Position numbers and translations under genes: made by a program
The notes under the pieces: model-generated
What the model saw: only the letters and a program-made list of their open reading frames with translations
What the model was told of the DNA's origin: nothing
Database searches by the model: none
Part shown: piece by piece, positions 24,181 to 36,676 of the stretch
Position numbering within the stretch: the first letter of the stretch is position 1
How the letters are laid out: the number at the start of each line of letters is the position of its first letter
NCBI GenBank assembly: GCA_038049695.1
Contig: CP142452.1
Location: 72,359,501 to 72,423,500, forward strand
Reading direction: 5' to 3'
DNA length: 64,000 nt
From: Cinnamomum chago
Lineage: Eukaryota; Streptophyta; Magnoliopsida; Laurales; Lauraceae

Positions 24181-27172
24181 GTGCTCCTTGAGTTTGAACT
24201 AGTGTAATGAGATTGCGAAGCTGTCTGTTTTGGATTGAGCAGTTGAATGGAACTTGTGCTGATTGTGTTTTTGTGAAATGTGGAGATTGTTATAGCTTTG
24301 GATGCTGTTTGTTACTGCGCTCTTTTACTCTTGGGCCACTAACTTTGTTGGAGATTAGTTAGTATTTGCTTATTATAAATGTAGTATTTTCATTTGACGA
24401 AAGTTACGGTGAAATTATGGAAACACAAGTGATTCTTGAAATTCTTTAGCCTTCTCCTTGGATTCTAAGGATTGCATTGTCTTGTGTGTGTTCCATGCTC
24501 TTATAAGACAATTGGTTTTTCTCAAATTGCATAGTGAAGCTAGGATATATATGATTTGAATACTTGTACCTGGCAACAAATTTTTTGTATGGGATATTTT
24601 TGTTGTCAAGTTGCATCTGCATTGTGGCTAAAGCAGTTTAAACGACATCGAATTCCTATAATTTCTAAGTAATGCTTCACTATCAAAGCTGATTATCTGC
24701 ACTCTGCAGGGGGACTGTCAAAAGGAAATGATCCCCACTATAGGAAGTTGAATCAAATGAAAGTGAGTGATGGATCTGATTGAGTCACTCTTAAACCCTT
24801 CACTCTTAACACCTTGAATACTCTTTACCTCTTCATGTCCCACAAAAAAAAAAAAAAACACTCTTTACCTCTTCCAGACTCTTCCATTGCCTTCTTTACT
24901 GGAAAGTTCTAGAAATTCCTTTCTTTCTGAGCTGATAGAGCTGATTACAATAGGGATGCAGACTGCCTACTTTTAATTGGGTTTAGTGTCTGATACCTTC
25001 AACCCTGATATTCATACCCGACTGTCCTGATTGTATTTAAATCGTAGTTTGAATTTATATCTACAATTTAAATGACAAATCTATACTAAACAATATATCT
25101 TTATAAACTCATTATTATTACTATACTAGATTTCTTTGTTGGGGTCATATCTCGAGCTCATGACCTAATGTTGTAAACCATAAAGAGAAGGTAGAGATTG
25201 GCATTACAACACATGGGTCTATCATCTCAGTATTTGGGTATGCTGACCTAACCCATCTTGTTTGGTAACTCCACTAGTAAAGTAAAATGAGGCGAAGCCT
25301 TCATTTAAGTGATATGAAAAGAAAAGGGGGTCATATCAAAAGAACAAAAATTCAAAACCCACCCCCCTCCTGTTTTTTTGACAAGAAAAAAAATAAAAAT
25401 AAAAAATCTTAGGCTACTGAATTATAAAAAGTCTTACTTCTTTCACAAATAAAGTAAAAAAGATTCATTATCAAGCTATTAAAGATAAAAAGGCATCACA
25501 TTATGATTAGACCCCCTTAGATTTTTATTCTTTCTTGATTTGAGATGGAGGCTTTACTTCACTTTAACTTTACTAATAAATTGGCAAACACGTCCAACAA
25601 GTAAAGTTACCAAATAGGCTTGGGTCCGAACATGATCTCAGCCCAGTGTCTTTGGGTCCTTGAATTTGGGCTTTTATGATTTTTCCTGAAATAAGTGACA
25701 CTGTTGTGATTCATGAAAAATATTGTTGGGTCTGGGGCATTTTGTCCATCAGTGGTGTGGGCCTCACATATGCAGAATAATTTACCATCATGGTTGGCAT
25801 GGGTGTATCGGATAGCTTGTTGATGAATGGATGGAGATGCATGCATTGAAAATATTAAACTGAAGAAAATGCTTACATATGTCTGAGTGGGCCATCTTGG
25901 TTCCATGAGAAAAATTTTAGAGAGAGAGAGAGAGAGAGATTGTAAAAAAAAGAACAAAGAATTCTTTTTTCTAGTACCAAACCTTATTGTGAGCCTGTTT
26001 GTGCAATCATTGAACGTCTATGATGGTTTGGAGATCCTTATCTTATCATGTGTTCCACTAGAAACCCTAATGCTCCAAATTGTCTTTCTTATAATTAAGG
26101 GATTTTGATCATACAAGATATAAAAGACCATGAATTCATCAAAATGGTGTTGACTAAAGCTATATCTCAAATGTGGTTATAGTACATGGCCCCAAATTCT
26201 TTTTTCAATTATATCCATTTTGTACAATATTGCATAATCTGTGCGATATCGCACAAACTGAAGGTGAAAATAATCGATTTTCCTCTTACATTTTCTTCCA
26301 CTCCGATCTCCTAAAACATTAAATCTCCATTACTTCCAGCGACTTTCTTCGTTCCTAGTACTTTCTCCTCCATTACTTCCAGCGACTTTCTTCGTTCCTA
26401 ATACTTTCTCCATCGTTAAAAAAAGGTTTTCAATAGGTTTTCTCCGTTGCTTTTCCATTTATCCAAAAGTAACTCAAGGTTTATCCACAACTTTTTTTCC
26501 ATTTTCTTTTCTATTGGTCACTGTTGTGTTGTGATAACTTTATCCTGAGGACAAGGGATGAGTCCACAATATCAAAACCTTGTATAACTTTGGGATCTAT
26601 GTACCATTTTTGGGAATCGCTTCTCAGGAATCATCTTTAGGTGAAGAGATTGAAAGACTACACTTTTTTTAAAAATTTTTAACGATCAAGAAAATAGTAG
26701 AAATTGGAAGGCCACAGGAAAAAAAAAAAAGTTTAGTACTTTAGGAGATGGAAACGGAGTTAAATATAAAAGGGAGATCGAACCATTTTTCTTATATCAT
26801 ATAGATTGTACAATATCGCACAAAATATATAGAACTAAAAAAAAATAGAATTTGAGATCCTAGATGCATGGTAAACCCCATTTTGAAAACTCATGTCTTT
26901 TATATCCCGTATAGGAAGGGAGTGGATGTTATCTTTCTCCTGGCAGAAGTTCAGCGCCACCCTTCACAAACTACAAATGTACCACTTTATGTACGGTAAG
27001 AATCTGGTGCCCTTGCATGGGTACATGAGATGCCGCAAGTAATCATCCAAAAAGTGTGGCCCAGGGAAAAGGAACCCCTCTTTGGTCCACAATCTGGGGC
27101 TGACGCATGGGAAAGAAATTTTTTTCTTTTGTATGGAGGAGATGATGTGTCATTGATTTGACATTTCTCCCT

Positions 27173-27534
27173 CATGTGGCACCCCGTTGAGTTTGGACCA
27201 AACAGAGGATCCATTTCCGTGGCCCACAGGCCAATCTTTGGTCACTTTTACTGTGCAGAGGACCGGTGCCTATAAACCAACGGTTTAGACTGTTCAATCA
27301 AAATTTTTTTTTTTTTTTTGTTGCTCTTCATAAGTAAGCTTTGGTGATGGTACATTATCTGACACTCTGCCACATGGTGTTAGATTATTGGAAATGGATC
27401 CCCAGTTTGGACCAATGAGGGGTGCCACATGGGGAAAGGTGTCACATCCCATCTAAAAAAAAAAAAAATCTATCTCCTAAAAACAAACTCATTTCCCCAT
27501 GTGGCACCCCATGATTGGACCAAACAGGGGATCC
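27173..27534. repeat. foldback repeat with an extra third arm
   Basis: Arms 27396-27437 and 27492-27534 are inverted copies of about 43 bp with a few mismatches, around a 54 bp spacer. The core is GGTGCCACATGGGGAAA and its complement. A further copy in the orientation of the second arm lies at about 27,173-27,216. It looks like a foldback or MITE relic; no target duplication was seen. Confidence 0.75.
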
Positions 27535-28664
27535 AAACCCTATTTGATGCAAACAGGTGATCAAGATCCTAGATTATTGATGCAAGGAAGGGGGTGGAGG
27601 AATTGATTGATCTGAACATAAAATAGTGTAAATGGATTGGATTTGGTGGAAATTTAGATCAAATCTTGGGTCTAAGATATAATTTTTTCAAAATTATGAA
27701 TCAAGATCTAATCCATACACATCGGTCCATGGGTTTCACTTTCACCAGCCAATCACGGTGGACTTGTGGGTTCGAATGGTCTCCCTAAAACATAACCATG
27801 CGAAGGAGTCTCTAGTTCCTCAAAGCCTCTTATTAGAAGAAACTAATAATCCGAGCCACACAAAATGAATGCTTGCTTGCTCTATACAAAGGGCATGCAT
27901 TTATTTTGAGTGGCTATATTCTACATTGTGTTCTACTGTGACGACTCAAGATTTCTCAAATCCTCATACGTGGTGGAATTGAGAGGGTGTGAAGAGGTCG
28001 GATTGATCATTTTGGATCCCCTATAGGCAAGGCCATTTTCCGATACTTTGTGGAGGATGTAGACATTAGAAAGTTGTAATAATATAACTTGAATTTAGCC
28101 ACGACATCAAGTTTAAATTTTGACTTGGATATTGGCATTCATTGATTTGGCCTAGCTCATGGTCGCAATCATGCAGCCTGTGTTGGACTGATTTTCAACA
28201 AGTTCTACTCCTTTGAAACTAGGCGAAGCCAAATAGGCTAGTAAATCAAATAGACCATACCTCCTTACATCTTAGGACTGATTATGGAAAATAATTTACA
28301 TGATGAAACCATTATAAGTTGGATGGTTAATTTTCTGCCTCTTGCTAAATCTAGTGAGAGCCATCAATTCAACAGTATGAATGATTAAATGATTTATTGT
28401 CATTCTTATTATTTCATTTTAGCTTGATTACTGCAGTGTTACAAGAAGTAATATTTCAGTATGATGTGACACCCCTAGTCACTGCTGTGAGGTTGGTGCC
28501 ATGCAACATATCTATTAGTGGTTTGGCAATCCAATCATGTATTAATATTCAAGAATTTAAATTCTCAATTATGTGTTGTGTAACATTGATTAGTTTCTAG
28601 TCATGAAGAAAAATGATTGATATTATAAGGATAATGATAAAAAAATCTCATGAAACAAAACTCC

Positions 28665-28796
28665 AAATCTATTTAAGGTCCATTTGTTTAATTCCTAAAT
28701 TTTATATGCGGTACTTTCCATCGAATGAGAAAATCTATTTAAGGTCCATTTGTTTAATTCCTAAATTTCATATGCGGTACTTTCCATCGAATGAGC
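28665..28796. repeat. 66 bp tandem duplication
   Basis: Two adjacent copies (about 28665-28730 and 28731-28796) share the core TATGCGGTACTTTCCATCG and differ at only a few bases. Confidence 0.9.
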
Positions 28797-29104
28797 TAAA
28801 GTGAAGGATTAAAAATAAAAAGAAGTTCATGTGGGTCACAATGGCCTGTTATAGTTTCATGTAATTGAATTCTTAAGAAGTGATAAATAACAAAGTTAAT
28901 ATAAGAAATGGCCATATGATAGATAATGAGTCAAAGGTACATGAAAAATGAATACCCATCCATTATACTAGTAATTCGAATCTTAGGAAAATCATTGTCA
29001 CGTCTCAGCTCCATCTTATATCCTTCAATCCTCTCATCGTCACCCTTCACCTCTTTTTATAATCTTTTGTTGGAGCTCATTTGACAATTAATTACTATAC
29101 ATTC

Positions 29105-29770
29105 TGCGTGGGGACCATCTCGTAGACCGAACCCCGTTCGGTTTCGGCAGAGCATGTCCATATCGGCCTCGGATATAGACCCTACATTACTTCGGTTTCG
29201 GCACCAACTGCTAGTATCGGGAAAGTGGTAATCAGTTCGGCCACGTCACCCTATTCGGTCTCGGTTACACAGAGTTATGCAATCACATCCGTTGGCCATA
29301 ACCCTGTCAGGACAGGGCCCAAGAAAGGGATTTGATAGGACCTCAGCCGCCAACAGATTAGGCCCAATGTCACTCGCATTAAATACAGTGTGGGCTGATC
29401 GGACCCTCATTAAATGTAATGGGGGCTGTGATCGGACCCTCATTAATGGCTATGCGGGCTGACGAGACCCTAGTCGCATCATGAGGCCCACTGGCACAGG
29501 CACCAACACAATCTCTCATATAAGGCAACAGACCATCACCAAAAAGGGTATGTATTCTCTTACATGCAATCACACTCCTCCTCCTTCTTCTCCGATCACT
29601 GCTAACTTAAGCATCGGAGAGCCCTCTGCCCCAGCCAGGGTCCTTTGACCGCTCTCTTCTTCCCTTTCAGGTCCACCAGACACCTGCCAGACACGCAGCT
29701 CCTCCTCCGGTTCTTTGAGTAAGTCCCTGGAGGCATCCTAATCTTGTGAGTATATTTTTCTGCACTTACA
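29105..29770 (+). repeat. 5' LTR of element 1
   Basis: 666 bp, from TGCGTGGGG to GCACTTACA. A CATATAAG stretch at 29517-29524 is a plausible TATA box. A short internal repeat around ATCGGACCCTCATTAA occurs twice (about 29,398-29,445). Confidence 0.95.
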
Positions 29771-29788
29771 ATTGGCGCCGTCTGTGGG
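29771..29788 (+). other. primer-binding site of element 1
   Basis: Directly after the LTR comes TTGGCGCCGTCTGTGGG. Its TGGCGCCGT start is what the 3' end of plant tRNA-Asp would pair with, as known for other plant gypsy elements; beyond nine bases the match is not checked. Confidence 0.75.
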
Positions 29789-29817
29789 AAACGATTTCTA
29801 CAATCTTCCCTATCACC

Positions 29818-32800
29818 ATGACGAGGAGAGCTGCGAAAGGCGGAGAAACATCCAAGGCAAGGCGTGCGGGACCGTCCTCTGACCTCCTCCCTGCTAAGAA
29901 GAGGTCCGGGAAGGAACCAGTTGCAGAGGATGACGTCGAGCGTGGCCTCGTCCGAATCAACGTTCAGGAGCGTGATCCTCGCTTGGAGTCTGCTCTCCGG
30001 AGGAGAAACTCTCAGCAGCAGCCCGAGGGAGGCCTCCTGATGGGTCGAAATCGGCGGAGCAAGTCTCCAGTGGTTGATGGACCACGTCCTTCTGATTAGA
30101 TAGAGGATGCTGAGGATGCTGAGGACGTTGAGGATGAAGAATATAATCCTAGTGATGACTTCGATTCCACCCTTGAGGAGATCAGAGCGCAGAATGAGGC
30201 CATCAAGGAGAGGGATGCTCTGATCCTCCGGCTCCAGCAGCAGCTGGAAAGAGCTACGGGTTCAGCAGGATATCAGCAGCACTCTCAGCAGCAGCATCAG
30301 CAGTCACGGCAGCAGCAGCGGTCGCTACAACAACGCTCATAGCGACAGCACGAGAGGAGGATGTCTCGTGGCAGGCGCCCCGACTCCCCCGATAAGGACT
30401 TGAGGGACCATCTGAATAAGAAAAGGCGCGACCGAACTCGAGACGAAGGCTCGAGCGCTAGCCATAGCTACTCGAGGAAGGCATCAGAAACCATTCCGGA
30501 GAGCAGGTATCATGATCAGGAGTGGTTGGACGCGCGCATAAAGGAAACGGTCCAGCGCAATCTGGAGGTGGCTGGTCTCGGCTGAGACCAAAAGGATGTT
30601 TGCTGCGACTCCATCGATCTCGGCGCGTCTCCTTTCTCTCGCGATATCAGGAAGTACCCCCTGCCAAAGAAGTTCACCGTCCCGAGGTTCGTCACTTACG
30701 ACGGGACCTCGGACCCGGCTACACATCTCAGGCACTTCTCCCAGAGGATGTCTGTCTGGGGAGACGAGGGCCATCTGAACTGTCGAGTCTTCTCCTCCAG
30801 TTTGGGTGACCTCCCCCTGAAGTGGTTCTGTGCGCTCCCGGAGGGGTCCATTTCGAGTTGGCAGCAACTCCAGCAGTCCTTTATGAAGAAGTTCCAGGCC
30901 TACAGGATCCTGCCGAAGACAGATGCAGATGTCATGGCCCTGAAGATGAAGCAGGGAGAGAATGTCACCCAGTTCGCGAAGCGGTTCTGGACGACCTACA
31001 GCCAGATTGAAGACTCCAAGGACGAAGTGGCCGTCTTCGCATTTCAGAATGCCCTACTGCCAGACAGTGACCTTCGCAAAGATCTAGCCAGGAACCCGGT
31101 ATCCTCTATAACAGCGCTCATGTCCATCGTCAACCGCTACATCGCCCAAGAGGACGACCAGGTCCGAGCTCGGGAAAACCATGGGGCTGCGCAGAAGAAC
31201 CGAAGTGAAAGGCCTTCCAAGGAAGAGAGGGGACCGTCCCGAAGAGACGAGCCCCGAAGAGATGATTCAGAGAGACGCCGGGCGCCAGCTAGCTCCGCAA
31301 GGGCTCAGGCGTTCACCTCGGCAAGAGGCAAAAGGCCCAGGCTGTCCGAAGATGCATATCGGGCAGTTAACACGATCTTCAAGGAGCCTATCCACCGAAT
31401 CATGTACAAGATTAAGTCCCGGCCGTACTTCAGCTGGCCAGAGCCCATGAGGGGCGATTCTTCTTTCCGGGATCAGACCAGGTTTTGTGCGTACCACAAG
31501 GAGAGCGGCCACAAAACTGAGGAATGCAGGATATTGCGGTCGCATTTGGAAAAGCTCGTCCAGGAGGGACACTTGCAGGAGTTCGTCAAGGCGGACACCA
31601 GGGCCGACACCCGAGCCCCGCGCCGAGACGAAAGAGGCCGCGACAGCGATGGGTCGGAGAAGATCATTAACGTCATCCATTTAGCTCCCCCGCCGAAGAG
31701 GAGTAACCGAGCTCGCGCCGAGGCCATGCAGGCCTCTCACAGTAAGCAAGTCAGGGCCGCCGAACTCGGCTCGGCTCCGAAGAGGGCTCGGAGGGAGCGG
31801 CTCGAAATCAGGTTTACGGATGCGGACCTGGAAGGGGTACAGCTTCCCCACAATGACCCGCTGATCGTCACCCTGAAGTTTGATTGCTCTAAGCAAGGCG
31901 TGAAGAATTGCACCGTGAAGAAGGTCCTCGTCGACCCCGGTAGTTCTTCCGAGGTCCTCTATTTCGATAGCTTCCGGAGGATGGGACTGACGGAGAAGGA
32001 TCTGCAGGAGGCCCGAATTCCCCTCATTGGCTTCAGCGCCAAGCCGGTGTACCCCAAGGGAAAGGTGACGTTCAAGGTCGAGGCCGGCGGTGCGTCTGTT
32101 GAGACAACCTTCATGGTGATTGACGCACCCTCGCCTTACAATGCTATAGTGGGCAGGTCTTGGCTTCATAGTCTGGAGGCAGTCCCTTCCACTCTCCACC
32201 AGAAGTTGAAATTTCCTTGGGAGGGAAAGAATGGCCAAGTTGCAATCGTCACTGTCAGAGGAGATCAGCAAGCAGCCAAGCAATGCCTGACAGCCGTGGT
32301 ATCCAGAGAGCGAGAGCCCAGGGAAGTTAATATGGCCGAGATGGAGAAGAGGCTGGAGCAGAAGCTGGATGAGATCGGCCAGGACCCAGAGAAGAAAAGC
32401 GTGGATGACCTGACCGAAATCAGGCTTGATTCACAAGATCCGGAACGGTTCTTCTTGCTCGGCAGTCAGCTCGGAGAGCCAGAGAAGACCGAGCTGGTCC
32501 AGTTCCTGGTGAAGAATAAAGAAGCCTTCGCCTGGACGCCTCAAGAGATGCCCGGCATCGACCCGGAGGTAATATGCCATAAATTGAATGTTGATCCTAA
32601 CTATAAACCGGTGGTGCAGAAAGCCCGCAGGACTGGGGTGCCACAAACCGAAGCCGTAGTCGAGGAGGTGGATAAACTGCTCGATGCCGGCGCCATTAGA
32701 GAAGTCCAATACCCGAATTGGCTAGCCAATACTGTGGTCGTCAGAAAGAAGACTGGCAAGTGGAGGGTGTGCGTCGACTTTACCGACCTCAACAAGGCCT

Positions 32801-35685
32801 GTCCCAAGGACAACTTTCCCCTCCCAAAGATCGATCAGATGATCGATGCCACAGCCGGACACGACAGGATGAGCTTCCTCGATGCATATCGCGGCTACCA
32901 CCAGATTCCGTTATATGGGCCGGATGAAGAGAAGACAACTTTTATCACACCCAGAGGGACTTATTGTTATAAGGTGATGCCGTTTGGGTTGAAGAATGCA
33001 GGAGCCACCTACCAGCGACTTGTCACCAAGATGTTCCACGATCAGCTCGGCAAGACTGTGGAAGTTTACATCGACGACATGGTGGTCAAGTCCAAGCAAG
33101 CCCGTAACCATTTGGCAGACCTAGCTGGAGTTTTCGCCACTTTGAAGAGGTTCAAGCTCAAGCTCAATGCCTCCAAGTGCGCCTTTGGTGTCGGCTCGGG
33201 CAAATTCTTGGGAAGCCTGGTCACACGTAGGGGAATTGAGGCAAATCCAGATCAGATCTCGGCTATCCTCAGGGTGCAGAGTCCCACCTCGGCTAAGGAG
33301 GTCCAAAAGCTAACCGGAATGACAGCCGCACTAAATCGGTTCATCAGCAGATCCTTAGATAAGTGCCGGCCTTTCTTTCAGCTTCTTAGGAAGAATTTTA
33401 CATTTCAATGGACTCCAGAATGCGACCAAGCGTTGCAGGAGCTTAAGGCCTACCTTTCTTCACCCCCTCTATTGTCAACTCCAGTCCACGGAGAGTTTTT
33501 GTATTTATACCTGGCGGTCTCGGATCATGCAGTGAGCTCGGTCCTCCTTCGAGAAGAGGATAGGGTCCAAAAACCCATCTATTATACGAGCAAGACCTTG
33601 ATTGATGCTGAGACCAGGTACTTGCCTCTAAAGAAGCCCGCGCTGGCACTCGTTAGCGCCTCGCGGAAGCTCTCTCATTACTTTCAAACACATACCATAG
33701 TGGTTGTTACAGAACATCTACTTAAATCTGTTTTCAGAAAAGCTGACTTTTCAGGAAGAATTTCAAGATGGGCTGTCGAACTAGGGCAGTATGAAATTCA
33801 GTATCAGCCCAGGACAGCGATCAAGGCTCAGGTTCTGACAGATTTCCTTGCCGAGTTTGACTCGAGTTCGGTACCAAGCCAGCTCGGCACCGAACTAGGG
33901 GGCAGGGAGCATGAGGCGCCCACGGGCTCTGAACAATCACAATGCCAAGCCCTCGCCCCAGTTTGGAAAGTTTTCGTTGATGGATCTTCCACTTCAAGGA
34001 GAGCCGGAGCAGGAGTTGTTCTCCAATCGCAAGAAGGACTAGTCATTGAGCAGGCTCTAACCCTGGATTTCAAGGCGTCGAACAATGAAGCCGAGTACGA
34101 AGCCCTTTTAGCCGGATTAAACAGCGCCAAAATCCTCGGAACTCAACAGCTGGTGGTCTTCAGTGATTCACAGTTGGTGGCAAACCAGCTGACTGGGGAC
34201 TATCAAGCTCGCGACGACCGGATGGCTGCGTATTTAGCTCTGGCAAAAAAGTTGCTCTCTCAGTTCAAAGCGGCCGAAATCAAACAGATAGGCAGAGAAG
34301 CAAACTCCCATGCAGATGCTCTTGCAAATTTGGCCAGCGCTGTCGAAGCAGGAAGAAAAAGAACCATCGAAATGGAGTCCTTGGCCGCACCCAGCATCGA
34401 GCTCCATCCACCTCGGGAAGTGTCGTGTAGTGACCTCGGCCCGAGTTGGATGGACCCCATCATCGCCTACCTCAAGGACGACAAGCTACCCGAAGGCAGC
34501 AGCGAAGCCCATCGAATAAGACTGAAAGCAGCACGGTTCTGGCTGTCTCCCGAAGTCAAGCTCTACAGGAAGTCGTTCTCGGGCCCGTACCTCTAGTGTG
34601 TGCACCCAAGCAAAGTTGAAGATCTTCTCTTTGAAATGCATGAAGGGATCTGCGGAAGCCATATTGGAGGAAAGTCACTAGCTTACCGGGCTATCAGCCA
34701 GGGTTACTGGTGGCCATATATGCAGAAGGATGCGCAGGTGTACGCGAAGAAATGCGAGAAGTGCCAGAAATTCTCCCACTCTTTCCATCAACCGGCGCAG
34801 GACCTTAGCCCGCTTTCCAGTCCATGGCCATTCGCCCCGTGGGGGCTCGACATAGTGGGACCGCTCCACCGAACTCCCGGAAATAAAAGATGGCTGATAG
34901 TGGCCACGGATTACTTCACCAAATGGATCGAAGCGGAGCCGCTGTCCTCCATCACGGAGTAGGATTCCAAAAATTTCGTCTGGAAAAACATCGTCACCAG
35001 GTTCGGCATCCCCAGAATTTTGATCTCGGATAACGGGACCCAGTTCGATTCCAACCTCTTCAGAAGCTTCTGCGAGGAGCACGGCATCCGCAATCGCTAC
35101 TCCACCCTGGCCTACCCGCATAGTAATGGTCAGGCGGAAATTTCCAATAAGGTAGTGCTCGACGGGCTGAAGAAACGGCTTGACAGAGCGAAAGGAAGAT
35201 GGGTAGAAGAACTCCCGAGTGTCCTATGGGCCTACCGAAGGACCCCAAGGCGGTCCACTTCGGCGACACCTTTTTCCCTAGCCTACGGAATGGAGGCCGT
35301 CATTCCCTTAGAAATTGGCCTCCCTACTCTAAGGACCGAACTCTTCGACCAGGGCCGAAATGAGACCCATCTAGCTGTGGAACTGGACCTGGCCGATGAG
35401 CGAAGAGAAGCGGCAGCAGTTCGGCTTACAGCCTATCAGCGGCAACTGGCCAGAGGCTACAATCAGAAGGTTAGGGAGAGGAAATTCTTAGTGGGAGAGC
35501 TGGTCCTTAAGAAGACACTCCTGGGGGACAAGGACCCGAATCAGGGCAAGCTGGGGCCGAATTGGCGTGGACCGTTCAAAGTGACTTCTACTGCTGGGCA
35601 GTCAGCTTATCGACTTGAAGACATAGCAGGAAAACAGCTACCGAGACCATGGAACGCGTCTCACCTCAAGAAGTTCTATTTCTGA
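29818..35685 (+). pseudogene. gag-pol polyprotein of element 1, five in-frame stops
   Basis: A single frame of 1,955 codons runs from the ATG after the primer site to the TGA at 35683-35685, broken by stops at 30097, 30340, 30583, 34594 and 34960 but by no frameshift that I can see. In order: a charged N-terminus; the gag core (about 30,650-31,150); a CX2HX4HX4C knuckle at about 31,485 (CAYHKESGHKTEEC); aspartic protease with LVDPGSSS near 31,930; reverse transcriptase with YIDD at 33067-33078; a first RNase H; a second, archaeal-type RNase H with FVDGSS near 33,975, NNEAEYEALLAGL and SDSQLVANQ; and integrase with an HHCC finger (34,639-34,780), the D-D-E residues and a C-terminal NWRGPF module. 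No chromodomain is present. The stops look like single-base decay. Confidence 0.92.
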
Positions 35686-35778
35686 AATACTTGTACATTT
35701 GTATTTAGAAGAATTCAATGAAAAGAGTTCACATTTGAAAGAACGGGGCATCCTGTGTCATTACTTCGGCCACGGCCA

Positions 35779-36243
35779 ATGATGAGATCGTCTCGGGTCG
35801 GCTACGGGCCACCCAGGCGTGAAGCCTTCGGGCCAATGATGAGATCGTCTCGGGTCGGCTACATGCCACCCAGGCATGAAGCCTTCGGGCCAATGATGAG
35901 ATCGTCTCGGGTCGGCTATATGCCACCCAGGCGTGAAGCTTTCGGGCCAATGATGAGATCGTCTCGGGTCGGCTACGTGCCACCCAGGCGTGAAGCCTTC
36001 GGGCCAATGATGAGATCGTCTCGGGTCGGCTACGCTCCACCCAGGCGTGAAGCCTTCGGGCCAATGATGAGATCGTCTCGGGTCGGCTACGTGCCACCCA
36101 GGCGTGAAGCCTGCGGGCCAATGACGAGATCGTCTCGGGTCGGCTACGTGCCACCCAGGCGTGAAGCCTCCGGGCCAATGTTGAAGATCGCATTGGGTCG
36201 GTCACGGGCCACCCGGACGCGAAGTCTCTACGGTCGACTATGA
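35779..36243. repeat. 57 bp tandem array at the gag-pol / aORF junction of element 1
   Basis: Seven units of 57 bp (35779-36177) plus a degraded eighth. Each carries GAGATCGTCTCGGGTCGGCT and a CCACCCAGGCGTGAAGCC block. As 57 is divisible by three, both strands stay open across the array (about 160 codons each), but the products are pure repeats and are not taken as genes. It lies just past the integrase stop, the 3' region known in plant Tat/Ogre-type elements to breed tandem repeats. Confidence 0.95.
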
Positions 36244-36676
36244 AGTCGTTTCTTTCCGAAACGAATCACCTTGGCGTCGAGCTATTTCAGCCGTTGCCGA
36301 TATCGCTCGTTGAAGTTGGGCGTTACTTGGGCAAGAATCTACTTCGGCTTAATCATCCATGGGTTCGCCCCAATTGCCGAACTGAATGGGATCGGTAGGG
36401 ATAACGATGGCCTTAAGGTTCAGGCGTCACTATACCTAATTCCTAAACTAGCCAGTCTCGCCGAACCTATACACTTGAGAAGCAGAAGCACACATTCCCA
36501 TACAGGTAGCAAACCACAAGCAAAATGGAATGCAAAAGAGACAAACTTCATTTGAGAAACAAAGGAATTTCATTGATAGACTAATGGTGTACAAAGTTTC
36601 GATTACAATACTACAAAGGCAAAACGAAACAAAAAGGAGATTACATCTTTCATATGAAGGAGAACAAAAACAAAGT
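36244..36676. other. non-coding stretch between tandem array and aORF end, element 1
   Basis: Internal 3' region of the retrotransposon, lying downstream of both convergent reading directions. No separate reading frame or repeat was recognised. Confidence 0.5.

Larger units (their letters stand above)
24181..29099. other. AT-rich spacer with small duplications, no gene recognised
   Basis: Almost 5 kb without a credible gene; all open frames are short. It contains a roughly 42 bp tandem duplication at about 26,328-26,410 (shared core TTCCAGCGACTTTCTTCG), a foldback at 27,396-27,534 and a 66 bp duplication at 28,665-28,796. Confidence 0.5.

Noticed and set aside
26219-26840. TGTACAATATTGCA and TGTACAATATCGCA stretches about 600 bp apart as MITE ends
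   Set aside because: They are direct rather than inverted and no duplication flanks them.
35729-36243. Overlapping 158- and 162-codon frames on both strands
   Set aside because: Pure translation of the 57 bp tandem array; unit length divisible by three keeps both strands open by chance.
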